A DNA stretch of 64,000 nt, taken from assembly GCA_050084985.1 (NCBI GenBank), contig JBITNC010000001.1, forward strand, positions 185,442,001 to 185,506,000. Reading direction: 5' to 3'. Of the stretch, positions 48,287 to 59,530 are shown piece by piece; the stretch's first letter is position 1, and every line of letters begins with the position of its first letter. The position numbers and the translations under genes were made by a program. The notes under the pieces are model-generated. The model was not told the origin of the DNA. It worked only from the letters and a program-made list of their open reading frames with translations, and searched no databases. This DNA comes from Nageia nagi. Taxonomy: Eukaryota > Pinophyta.

Positions 48287-48583
48287 AATGGGAGACATGA
48301 ATTAGTAGCTTTCATATATACTTATATGGAAGCTAGACATGAGTTAGTAGATTTCATATATGCTTATATGGAAGCTAAAAATGAGTTAGTAGACTTAATA
48401 TATGCCTCTATGAAAGCTAGACATGAGTTAGTAGATTTCATATATGCTTATATGGAAGCTAAAAATGAGTTAGTAGACTTAATATATGCCTTTATGAAAG
48501 CTAGACATGAGTTACTAGATTTCATATATGCTTATGTGCAAGAAATGAAAGATGAAGTTGATATGATGAAGATGGTACTTTAG
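48287..48583 (+). repeat. In-frame 42-bp (14-residue) tandem repeat
   Basis: Full units are 48329-48370, 48371-48412, 48413-48454, 48455-48496 and 48497-48538, preceded by a diverged unit at 48287-48328. The unit is KARHELVDFIYAYM or EAKNELVDLIYASM, alternating, so the true period is 84 bp; the last two 84-bp blocks differ at only three bases. The frame stays open 48326-48583. The 14-residue length (two heptads) with alternating charged and hydrophobic residues suggests an amphipathic helix or coiled coil. It lies just upstream of the polypurine tract. Confidence 0.92.
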
Positions 48584-48700
48584 AAGTTATTCACAACATG
48601 TATGAATATTGATGTGGCCAATACACTAAAGGTAAGAATCCACTACCTTGAAGAAACAAGGGTCATCAAAAATCTTGCATTGCTTGGGATCAAGAAATTT

Positions 48701-48713
48701 GAGAAGGGAGGAC
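48701..48713 (+). other. Polypurine tract of the gag-protease element
   Basis: GAGAAGGGAGGAC lies just before the 3' LTR start at 48716. Confidence 0.78.
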
Positions 48714-48715
48714 TA

Positions 48716-49485
48716 TGATAATCCCTTTTACTAGCCATTCCTTTTTAGGAGTGATTTTGTAGTTAGTAGTGTTTAATATATTATAGGCATGATTGTAATC
48801 TCAAGATAAGAGACTTATGGGTCACATGGATCAATTGTGAGACCTAATGTGGAACTTATTCCTCTTAGAGATATATTAGAGCATTTAAGTGTAAATGTAT
48901 GGATCCCAAGGAAAAATGCATGATTAGAGGGTGAGTGCATGATTTGGTATAATCCCAAGGCATGAGGAGGGATTCCTAATCATGTCATCTCCTTGATGGA
49001 TGTATAGGCATCCAACCTTCAATATTCCTATATATTTCAATATTGTAACATTAAAGGGGTATCATTAAGCATATTTAGCATTTTCTATCTTCAAAGTGGA
49101 AGTGCCATCTCTTAGGCCTCTTGTTGGATGAAAACCTAGTGTAGAAAAGGGTTATAGTGGGACATATCCCTCATTGGATCTTGGATAAGGATGAAAAACC
49201 TTATTTAAATCATCCTTACATCTTATATCCCAGGGTTGAAGGCCCTAGTAGTGCAATGTTAGTATTTGGAGAGTATTGTGCCTTAAATATAGTTCATTGA
49301 GCTAGACATCTGCTCAATTGGGCCATTTTAGTTGTATCTTGTTCAATATTAAGATGTTGGTATTATTATCCCATTTTATATTATGCATTGGATATTTTGT
49401 GGTATAATTTTATTTTTCCTACTCATTTCCTTATTCATTTCTAAATTGGCTAAAAAATTGGAATAAGGATAATTTGGGAACATCA
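48716..49485 (+). repeat. 3' LTR of the gag-protease element
   Basis: Starts TGATAATCCC and ends GGGAACATCA; the last ten bases are the exact reverse complement of the first ten of the 5' LTR (TGATGTTCCC). Confidence 0.88.
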
Positions 49486-51640
49486 CAAAAAGGAAGGAGA
49501 TTTGACATAGTTTACATATAATAGGATGTTTTCTTCCATTGAATAATAGATCTCAAATATTTCTAAAAGGTGTTAAAACAAGAAAAGGCTTCAAGGAATA
49601 AATTATGATCCTCTCTCAAGGTGGGAAATGAATCATATGCATAGTGCCCATCAATTAACTATTCTTGGTTCCAAGGTAGAGAAATTCCTTGGAGTAGCCA
49701 TTTGAAAGATTTATTGGTAAGAAAGTACACAAAATATTTAACCACTAATATGTATAATAAGGGGACTAAAGGGTAGCCTTATTTGACCTATATGTAAATC
49801 CCTATGGTATTAGTCTTCATACTATCTAAGGTAATGATAACTAAAGCATTAAAGAAGAACATTTTGATTGAGGTGATAAAGGCAGGGAAAAACTAATGGC
49901 CTAAAACATTGCAAGAATAAAATTCCACTCAATTTTATCATAAGATTTATAAAATTCAATTTTGATAAAGAGGGTATTTTATTGAGAAGCATGACCCAAT
50001 TTCTTTCCTTCCCAAACCATAATAAGATTGTTGAGAATTTATCTACTCTAAATGAATCCTATTTATTTAGGATAAATAATTTGGGGAAGAAGAGGCATAA
50101 TTTTTTAGGTTGAGGATTAAGTAATAATCTTATATCTAACATTGAGCAAAGTAATTAGTTTCTAGCTTGTAATAATCTTAGGATTTCTTGACTTGGGAAT
50201 GATCTTAATATTACCTTTGTTGATTATAGAGGCCAAAGATCTTGTTAAAAGAGTTTTTTTGTATATACAAAGAAGGTCAAGATCAACCATATCCCATAGT
50301 TATTTATAGAAATCATATAGGTAGCCATCCAATCGAGGAGCTTTCTAATTTTCCATACAAGAAAGAGCCACTTTTAGATCTTCAATTGAGAGGGTATGGT
50401 CACACTTCACTTTATAGGAAGGAGAGAGTTTATATACAACCATACTTAAACATTCAACTAGAGCATTTTTCCTTTCCAAAGTGAATGCTTTTAAGGAAAC
50501 AATTTGTTAGTCATACTTGACATATACATTGGAAATGTTTGGAGATCAATGAATATATTATTCCCATCCATAATGGCTTTTAATTGGGCTACTAATTTAG
50601 GAGGTTTAATATACTAAAAGAGTTCTTTAAGGATTGGATTCAAGCTAAATAGAGGAATGTGTAAACTCATATATGAGGGAATTACAAGAGTGCTTACAAA
50701 TCTATGAAAGCTCAACTCCTAACACTCTAAAAATAGTAGTGTTTATGAGGATAATACCATTCCACCACCCAATCTAGCCATTATTCCCAAAGGGTCTAGG
50801 GAATAAATTCTAGACTTAGAAAATATGAGAAACAATGGTTGGGTGGTGCAAAAAGAGACATTAAGATAGAACTGAGAATGAAAAATCCTAGAAATATATT
50901 AAGGGGGAGAAAATTTAAAGATAATTAGCATATGATCAAAGATTATGTTGCTAGGGAGGGAAATGAATAAATGTGAAGCTTGAGTGAGACCATCAAAGGT
51001 AAACCTAGAATTGCCTGTAAGCATGTACCTATCTAGTATCTTGATAAGTTTATCCTCCTCTTCTTAGAAATTGGACCAAGTGAACCAAATAGAGTTTGGA
51101 AAGCTTTGAGAGGTGTGACATGCATTAGAATCCATAAGCTCATGCTTGTTCTTAAGAAAGAACCAATCATTTCTCTCACCTGCACACCAATGCATGGGAA
51201 GTCTACCAAATTTATCCTCCATTTTTTTGACCATGTTAAAATCTCCACAAAAAAGCCAAATTACTTATGGAAGTGATAATGAAGCATAACACATATGTTA
51301 GGGCCTTTATGAAAAGAATATATTTTGACAACTCCAAAAGGCTTTTCATCAATATAAAAAGGGATCCACACTTCCTAGATTCAGGGATTTATATCCCAAT
51401 AAACTAATAAAGAAGTCCATTTTAATTTGGTGGTACTAAGGTAATGGTTTCTTGAATATAAAAAATAATTTACACATTCTAAGTTAAGATTAAATATTTT
51501 AACTTGTAAATAAAGAAAATCAAGTTTCATGTACAAATGGGTGACTTTTGTAATTTCACTATGGATTTAATATTTTAGGACTTGGTCCATTAGCCCTTTG
51601 ATATTCCATGATAGAAAAATTATTAAGAATATTTTGAGGT
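49486..51640 (-). pseudogene. L1-type LINE, ORF2 endonuclease and reverse transcriptase
   Basis: On the minus strand the endonuclease begins near 51625 with FLSWNIKGL, the usual plant LINE ORF2 start. A CGDFNMV phrase follows (GDFNM at 51232-51246), the catalytic Asp-Asn region of the AP-type endonuclease. RT motifs follow: a phrase like ENQKAPRLDGYLYDFYK around 50265-50345, corresponding to the family's Lys-(Ala/Ser)-Pro-Gly-Pro-Asp-Gly box, and FYKSYDKIEW near 49950, corresponding to the first catalytic Asp region. The YADD-type box is not found; it should lie near the break at 49485, where the LTR element was inserted. There are many stops. Confidence 0.75.
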
Positions 51641-52720
51641 TCATAGCACTATCAAAATCTTCTATCTCACCATCTTTCATGTTGATATCCTCATTTTCCC
51701 CTAACTCCCTAAGAGACGAGTAGGGGTTTGCAAGCAAGTTGGCATGAGTAGTGACTTCAAACATGCTAAAAGATCACTTGTCCTAGCAGTTGAATGTCAA
51801 TATCACAAGAGGAGTATGATACCTATTAGATTGTATCAAATCCTCCTCATAGTTAATTTCTAGAGTGGGATAAGCAAAGTTGGAAATAGAAATAAAAACT
51901 TGAGTCATGGTTGATACATTACTCATAGGTGATAGCTATGATATTGTATTGGGTTGTGAATGAAAAATTGAGGAAACATTGCCTTGAGGTGGTGCTATGG
52001 GATATTAGTTCATATTTTTCCTACCCACCATGTTCTATTGAATTGATGGATCTATAATCTAATTATTTTTGGTGGGCTTAACTACTGGCTATGGATCTGG
52101 AGCTATTGGTGGGGCTATAGATACATTGGTTGCTTGATTTTGGGGCTTGAATCTACCTTCCATAAGAGGAAAATATTTAATTTTATGGTCTATTAACTAA
52201 CACCAATAATATGTGTTGGTAATTTTGATGTAAACCAATTTTTTACAATAGGAGGATTGGCCAACTTTGACCACTAAATGGGATTTTAGATATTTGGAAA
52301 GCTCTATTTTCATAGAAACTCTTTTAGAGGCCTTAACCCCTTAAAATATTAGTTTTTCCACACTTACAAAGATGCCTAGCAAGAAATAATTCTTTCTCAA
52401 AAAGGCTTGAGAGGGATAGGAAGAATGGGAAGTTTGACACATATGAGGACTTTCAATGGGATACCTTCATCGATAGAGAAATATTAGGTTCATGGTTGAA
52501 ACACCAAGAATGAGTTCCTAACATATCACAGACCATGGTCAAAGATTGACTTGGTATGGTCTTCATAAGGAAAATGAAATAGAAAAAACCTTTTATGAGG
52601 ATTTATATCCCTTCAATTTTGACATCATATGAAGTCTAATACTATTGGAACTAACTGCAAATGATAGTATCCATTGAGATATGATCCAATAAATACCCTA
52701 TGAGGGTATGCTTTTCTAGT
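51641..52720 (-). pseudogene. Probable LINE ORF1 remnant
   Basis: Minus-strand sequence upstream of ORF2 reads as a partly open protein with Val/Lys-rich and Pro/Asn-rich stretches, in the place ORF1 (RNA-binding, DUF4283-type in plants) occupies. No diagnostic motif is clear. The identification rests mainly on position and orientation. Confidence 0.35.
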
Positions 52721-53099
52721 CAACCATATGCATTATTAAAATCATATATATGTATTGTAACATCATATTAAGAGGGATTACCTCATAGTATATATTCATA
52801 ATGAACTTCTTGGGTTCCTTAGGTATCATTTCTCTTATCAGTAGCTCCAACTTGGGTTGAAGTTGTTGAATGAGATGAGTCCATATTAATAACAAATCAA
52901 ATCTTTTCAAGGTGGTGACAAGTATGTTTATGTGGTAGTCAGAGCTAAGTAATAGTAATCCCACACAAGAATTAATATGGTATGAAACCCTAAGCCAAAT
53001 GTTTGGCTCAAGTAAATTAGGGAAAATAAAAGTGATTAGAGAAATTATTCTTCCATATATGTTTAGTATAACTATTTTATACATTTTTGATATCATTAT

Positions 53100-53130
53100 A
53101 TTATGTGTATATGTGTGTGTGTGTATATTC
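53100..53130. repeat. TG/TA microsatellite
   Basis: A run of TGTGTG with TA interruptions. Confidence 0.9.
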
Positions 53131-53149
53131 TTTTAATATCCTTGGTTGA

Positions 53150-53585
53150 AATGGATAGTTGTTTAAACTTCCAAAATAGATTTTTTGGGCACATTATTTG
53201 AAGTGAAAAGTTGTGTAAAATTTCTTCAAATTTTACTTTGTGCACTATCTTCATTGATTGATTGTGCAATTTTTTTTAAATATCCTTATTTGGATGAAAA
53301 ATTTATTCTCAAAATATTGGTTATACACATATACTTGTTAGAGTGGAAAGTTATATAAACTTTCTCCACATTTGTATTATTGTGCACATTTTTTATATCC
53401 TTGTTGGAGTGAAAAGTTGTGTAAACTTTATCCACATTTAAATTATTGAGAAAATATTTTATATATTTGGTTGGAATGGATAGTTGTATAAATTTACTCC
53501 AAATTGTAAGCTATGCACTTATTTTTGGAGTGAAAAGTTGTGTAAAGTTTCTCTAAATTAAACTATTATGCATATATTGATATTA
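53150..53585. repeat. Degenerate tandem repeat, unit about 66 bp
   Basis: A phrase like GGAGTGAAAAGTTGTGTAAAC recurs near 53210, 53341, 53407, 53474 and 53528, with TCCACATTT and TTGTGCACAT-like blocks between. The spacing ranges from 54 to 67 over the last four. Confidence 0.7.
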
Positions 53586-53749
53586 ATTTTTATCACTCTA
53601 TTTTACATGCATATATAGATATATTGTATATCATTATTGGTATTGTGCACATACAATATTTTAATATATAGCGTGTGAGTTATAAATAAAATTTTAAACT
53701 ACTATGTTTGATCAGTGTGGAAAGTATGGTTGTGTACATTTCCTTCCAT

Positions 53750-53915
53750 GTTTTTGTGTATAGGTGGATATCTAGAATATCACCATTATTATTTGTGCAT
53801 AGGTGGATATCTCGCATATCACCATTATTTATTATGCATAGTTAGATATATTAAATACTACCATTATTATTTTGCATAGGATGATATTTTACATATCACT
53901 AATTATTATACATAA
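53750..53915. repeat. Tandem repeat, 39-bp unit, four copies
   Basis: Units start at 53761, 53800, 53839 and 53877 (TAGGTGGATATCT..ATATCACCATTATT and variants). Confidence 0.88.
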
Positions 53916-54175
53916 ATGAAACTTTTATAACCATTATTGATAGATATCATGTTTTTGTGTGCACATAATGATAAAATGATATTGGAGTTATAATAATAAT
54001 TTATATGATGTAACAACCATATTTATAGTAGAATTTTATTATTACCTACATATACATTTTCTAATTATTAACTTATTCTTTCTTTTACAAAAATTATTAT
54101 TTCCTTGATGTCAAGTATAATTATTTAATTAACTTAATACTTTGGAGAGATTATGATGGCAAGTATAAATATATT
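53916..54175. other. AT-rich spacer between minisatellites
   Basis: Nothing recognisable. Confidence 0.4.
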
Positions 54176-54179
54176 TTGA

Positions 54180-54505
54180 ATGATTGTCACAATATTAGTT
54201 CTATGATGAAAAGTTATATACATGTTTATGGATTATTTACCACATTATTACTTCCAAGATGGGAAGTTATATCCATCTTTATGGATTGTTTGCCACATTG
54301 TCACTTCCATTTTGGGAAGTTGTATCCATATTTATGGATTTTTTTCCATATTATTACTTCCATTTTGAAACGTTATATCCATGATTATGGATTATTTTCC
54401 ACATTGTTAATTTCATTTTGAAAAGTTGTATCCATATTTATGGATTGTTTACCATATTGTTACTTACATGATTGGGAAATTACATCCATGCTTATGGAGT
54501 GATGA
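54180..54505. repeat. Tandem repeat, 53-bp unit, about six copies
   Basis: GTTATATCCAT-like phrases at 54213, 54266, 54319, 54372, 54425 and 54479, with a constant 53-base step (54 for the last). Each unit includes TTTATGGATT and CACATTRTTACTTCCA. The open frame 54176-54421 is just this array read through. Confidence 0.92.
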
Positions 54506-54549
54506 ATGTTGAATATATTATGATGGAATAGTGAATTATTATTATTCCA

Positions 54550-54850
54550 TCTTATGCATCCTAACTATGTGATATAATCATGGGATTTTGTGGCTTATGC
54601 ATCTTGACTAGGTAGCATAGTAAACTTGAAATTTTATGGCTTATGCATCTAGACCAAGTGGCATAGTCAAGTTGGAATCTTGTGGCTTATGCATCTTGAC
54701 CAGGTGGCATATTCAAGTTGGAATCTTATGGCTTATGCATCTTGACTAGGTGGTATAGTCAAATTGGCTTTTATACCTTTTAGGATTATGGCTTGTATAT
54801 CTTGACTTAATAGCATAGTCAAGTTAGCATTTGATGGTTTATGGATTTAT
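54550..54850. repeat. Tandem repeat, unit about 46 bp, six or so copies
   Basis: GGCTTATGCATCTTGAC phrases at 54592, 54638, 54683 and 54730, with diverged copies before and after, each joined to a phrase like TAGGTGGCATAGTCAAGTTGG. Step 45-47 bases. Confidence 0.9.
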
Positions 54851-56099
54851 TAATATATCATATGTATAATAGTATATGATGACATATAAAGTAGATTGTA
54901 TGTGTGATAAGTAATCATCAAAAGAATAATTTCATGTCATATAACTACATAACTTATCTTAATGACATCATATGTTTGTGACAAGTGTTCATTACAAGGG
55001 TAATTCTAAAAAATGGCACTCGGCAAACATTTTATATACAAACATTTTAAAATAAGTTGAACGATAAGATATGTTGGTGCCACTAATGCCTTGTGATAAA
55101 TGCTTAATTATATTTAGAAAATCATGGTAAGCATTAACCTCTTTTTCTTTTCAAGAGAGAAATGCAACAATAGGGATCTAATATCCTCCTTTTAATAAGG
55201 TGGTCCTCGATGTGTTTTCTTAATGATAATGTATTATGTCAAGAATTATGTTATTTTTCTCACAATATTTCCCACATTTAGATTAAATAATTTCTCCACT
55301 GATTCCAAAAAAGTAAGCAATTACTTAATGTTTGTAACTCAGTTGCATTAGACTTTCTTGAATTATCTAACTTATGAGGAAGATAGTAGTACTTTTCACA
55401 CAAGTATGTCTTCACTTATTGAATGAATATTTTTATATTTTTTTACATTTTTTCATCTTTTCCTCTAAATGTTCAATGAATTAGTTTATTTCAATCACTT
55501 AGCTATTTTAACCAAGCTAAAGAATCTTGCTCAAGTTATAAGTAAAGAATGATATATCTCATGTGAATTGCCTTACACTTAGTTTCTTTTACTTATTTAT
55601 TACAAGCACTTAGTTTCTTTAGTGATATGTTATACTACAAATCTTGAACAACACATCATATTTCTTTCACTAAATCAAACATTGATTGCTTTTGAAGTTT
55701 GCAAAAAGATAACATTATCCAAGTATAAGAAATGAATTGCTACATATAAAATTGAAATTCATATCATCACTTAAATAAGTATCAAAGAAATAAATGCACA
55801 TAAGTTGCATGTAAAATATTCTATCTTATTATTATAGAAGCTTCAAAGTGTAACTTTTAAAATTTAGAGTGCAAGAGAGAGAGTTACAAATGAGGCCCTT
55901 TTTCCTTTAAGTAATGTCTAGAAGTAGTTATATTTGAAATAAAATATTAAATCCTTTGAGAAACCCTAACTACATTAAGAAAGCCTAACTACATAATTAT
56001 CAAGATTTGGCTAAGTCTAAAAATTAGCCATTTCAAAAAAAACTAAGTCTAAAAAAATTAAACTAACTCTGTAGACTAAGGGACAACAAATTTTCTAAC
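54851..56099. other. Anonymous AT-rich DNA
   Basis: No recognisable coding remnant. Confidence 0.4.
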
Positions 56100-59000
56100 A
56101 TCTTTAATTCCCTTTACAATTCTATTGAGAACATAATAACTACTCTTCAATTTAGTGTTTAAGAAGAAGGAAACTGAGCTATCATTTTTGCAACCTTTGC
56201 CTTGATATCTCCTTTTGAGAAGTTTTGAACTTTGTCATGAACTTCCATCAATACTTGATATTGACAAATAATTTGTCCTATTGCCCATTTTTGAATTTTT
56301 TGATGTGCAATATTAACTTGGGAAATCTAAATGAGATAGTGTTCATATGCTACAAAGGCTTCCTCAAGATTGTTTGATTTTAATTTCCTTTACAAGAGCT
56401 CTTTTAAACTTATTTTAACTTCATCATCCCTCCTCCATTGGCTAGATTTGTTTAGGGTTTGAATATCTATCAAATCAATAATATCCCTATTCTCCTGATA
56501 CACCTTATTAGCCTCTTGTTTAAATGCTTAACATCTTTTCTTGGCATTTAAAAACAAATCAAAAAGGAAAAAAAGTTATTTGTAAAAGTTCAATAGTTGT
56601 TCATCATGAATAACCTCCCATTCAATTCTTATCATATTTTCTAATTCATCTAGTCATTGGTATGCAAATTTATTTATATCAGCCTCAACATTATGTAACT
56701 AAAAATGATATTTTTAAGGTAAATGAGATCATGGTATGCATTTGGGAAGACTTTAGTCACTTTAGTAATTAATTTATCAATCCTCTACTCAAATTCATAA
56801 CCTGTCTTATATTTAGACTACAATTCATCTTTGTTGATCCCAAATTCATCAAACTACTTAAAAGTTTTCTTCATTTTCTTCATTTCACTTTTGAGCTTGT
56901 TTACCTCTGATTCTTTCTCTTGTGCTAATTTTGTTAAATTATTTATAAACTAATATATAATGTATGCATTTTAATCGATTCTAAGTGGCCCAATTTCATA
57001 ATATATAGTGCTAACATTTATTTATCTCTTATCCTTAGGTTTCCTAACATTAGTGGAAAGCTTGCTCACATGTGAGGTCTATTTACCAAATTCTACCATA
57101 ATTGGTAGTTTATGGGTAATGGGGGTGATTTCTTCACCTATAGCTTTTGTTGCCTCTTCCTATTCACTTCCACTACTAATTTCCTAAATTCTTTAAGGTA
57201 TGCATCAATATCTATGTTTTTCAAAAGATTTTTGGAGCTGAGCTAATCAATGGTCATGTTATCATCGATTGAGATAATTTGCTTTTCATGTTCATATTAT
57301 TATTTTTTCTTTCTCCTCTTTTCATTCTCATCATCATCATCATCATCATCATTGTAGTAATCATCTCCTTTACCATAACCACCAACTATTTTGGACAAAT
57401 ATTTAGGTGACTTCTATGAACTTAAACTTTTATGAGGAGTAATAGCTTTCCTAGCCTCAAATTGAGTGGTTGGGCACTTTGTTGTTTGAGTAGATCCCTT
57501 GGTGGCTTGTTGAAGAGGGATATTTTAAACTACTACTTGATGAAAAATATTCAAGGGTGGAATAAGAGTAACTAGTGATCAAATCCAAATTGGAAGAAAA
57601 TTCATAAGAAACGGGTATATTTTATTTGATATCCCCTTCTTCTTCAAAGTTAATGATGTTTACATATTGTTCTTACCCTTCTATATGAGTGTCTATTATT
57701 GGACCAATATATTGATATTCTTTGAAATCTTCTTTAACTTGCTTATTATCCTCTTCTTCTTATCCTCCCATTTATTCTTCTCCTTGCTTAATGCTATGGC
57801 TCCTTGATATTGAGCTATGATCAGATCATGATTGATTATCATCATCAAAATCATTGAAGTTGATAGAAGAACTATTATTGTAAGAAGTATTTATAGTAGG
57901 GACTATAGTACAATTACTTTCTCCAATTTCAAATTGAAAATTTGAATGTACCACTGATGCATTAATTATTTTCAAATAATCAATCCCTTGCATTGAGCCA
58001 AACTGGTTAAAATTAGGGTCCTTTGTAAAATCTTGCTTAGTTATTTCTTGTGCTACAAGATGTGATGAGTGACTCTTTGGAATTGTATCTCTTGATACTC
58101 CTTTTATTTTCTCCCTTTCCTCTTGAGCTATTTGTTATGAGATCCTTTGAATTTGTAGATCTGAATGTACATTCCTAAATTTTTCAGGGTGGCTAAGGGA
58201 GTGGTGTTTGTAATTTATGTGAAATGTCTAACAAAATATATCAACTACTTTGGTTGGATCATAATTTATTTTTATGCATGATTATCAAACCCATATCCTT
58301 CAATTTCACACTTAATTATTTCAACTTCCAACCAATTATTACAATAGTACCATGATAAGGTGATAGGCATTTTGATGGGTGCCTCTTTCTTCTCTTTAGC
58401 AAATTTTCATGAAAATAAAAATATTATCTAACAAATTCTAAATATACCATTATGTCACTGAGATTTCATGGAAATTTGAGGGGATCCACATTCATTCCAA
58501 ACACTCTAATGTAAGAATTATAAACTTCTTCTAAGTAGAACTCAACAAACCTTTTCAAAAAGTCACAGGCTTCAATGGAAATTTTAGGCAAGTGTTGTGG
58601 TCTTTTCATCTCCTTAATTATGGCATATTACCATTCATATGTTCTCATTTGAATATAGCTCCACTCTTCATCCTTTTGGAACTTGGGGTATCCCATATAA
58701 ATAGCTACCTTTCTATTGAAAATGATCTTTTTAATATGATGGGACCTTGGTTGATTCTTGCCTTTGAGCAGTAAAAAGACTAAATAGGACATATTAAAGA
58801 AGGATATTGGCTTCTTAAATTATTTGAGCTATTCAATCATACCATCATTGATAACTTGACTCCAACATATGCTATCTTCTTTGCTAACTTTATACGAGAA
58901 ACTAAACAAATCCTTCTTAAATTAAATGTTAGTAGATTTACCCAAAATCTTGCACAAAAAGCTGATGGATTTGTTTGAAGTATCATGGAATAGGCACCTT

Positions 59001-59530
59001 TGGGATTTCATTATGGCTTGATGGATTAGGCCATGATGTTCTATATTCAACAAAGACCATATGAAGTCATTGGACCTATATTTGTTATTGTATTCTACAT
59101 ATTTTTGATTAGCATCTTCTTGAGTGAAAATAATCCTACAATTAGACCAACCAATACCTTCCTTAATACCTTCTTTGGTAAAATTTGTACTAACTATTCC
59201 TTCTACATTATTGACCACTCATATTGTGAAATTAGTATGCTCTGCTACTTCTAAAACCAACTCTAAAAAGTTTATCAAAAATGGAAGAATTGCAGCTATA
59301 AATAGTCCTAAAGAATGGATGATATCTTTTTCTTTAACCTCTTCTGGAATAGCTTTTGCTTCTCTCAACATAAAAATTGGATCAAAATAATTTCATTTTG
59401 GGTCTCTTATATTCTCTATCTTATCATAGTAATGAGCTCTTTATTTGATTCTCCCATCTTTCTTCAATTCTATAAAACTACTCTTGGTAAGTCGAGAGTA
59501 ACCATCAAAATCCTTCTTTGACTTGCTCAT
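56100..59530 (-). pseudogene. Decayed long reading frame of unknown family (region C)
   Basis: From an ATG at 59528-59530 the minus strand reads about 1,100 codons with relatively few stops. The N-terminal part (open 58922-59218) is globular. Next come a Lys/Glu-rich segment, a Ser/Asn/Asp-rich linker with a poly-Asp run from an ATC microsatellite (57329-57353), and a C-terminal region rich in Lys, Glu and Gln with helical character. The family is unknown. Its general layout resembles regions A and B, and it lies downstream of a gypsy pol remnant on the same strand, as region B does. Many stops correspond to C to T changes in Gln or Trp codons. Confidence 0.42.
57329..57353. repeat. ATC microsatellite
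   Basis: Eight consecutive ATC/TCA trinucleotides, encoding poly-Asp on the minus strand within region C. Confidence 0.95.

Larger units (their letters stand above)
44568..49485 (+). mobile_element. Non-autonomous LTR retrotransposon with gag and protease only
   Basis: LTRs 44568-45333 (766 bp) and 48716-49485 (770 bp) begin TGATGTTCCC or TGATAATCCC and end GGGAAGATCA or GGGAACATCA. A Met-tRNA-type primer site follows the left LTR and a polypurine tract precedes the right one. The internal region (about 3.4 kb) encodes a gypsy-type gag, a zinc knuckle and a protease, then about 1.3 kb with no RT, RNase H or integrase motif, ending in a 14-residue repeat. The flanking five bases (AAATA left, CAAAA right) do not form a clear target duplication. 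It sits inside the RT region of the LINE. This matches the published description of gag-only non-autonomous elements (TR-GAG), with a protease in addition. Confidence 0.85.

Noticed and set aside
48326-48583. The 85-codon repeat frame as an independent gene
   Set aside because: It continues upstream in the same frame (48287-48328) and lies between the protease and the polypurine tract of an LTR element, so it is the end of a longer decayed frame.
44563-49490. A target duplication for the gag-protease element
   Set aside because: The adjacent five bases are AAATA and CAAAA; the match is too weak to claim.
54176-54421. An 81-codon open frame as a small gene
   Set aside because: It is the 53-bp minisatellite read through; the repeats force similar peptides in shifting frames.
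54180-54505. 53-bp repeats as a CRISPR array
   Set aside because: The whole unit repeats with no unique spacers, and the setting is plant retrotransposon DNA.
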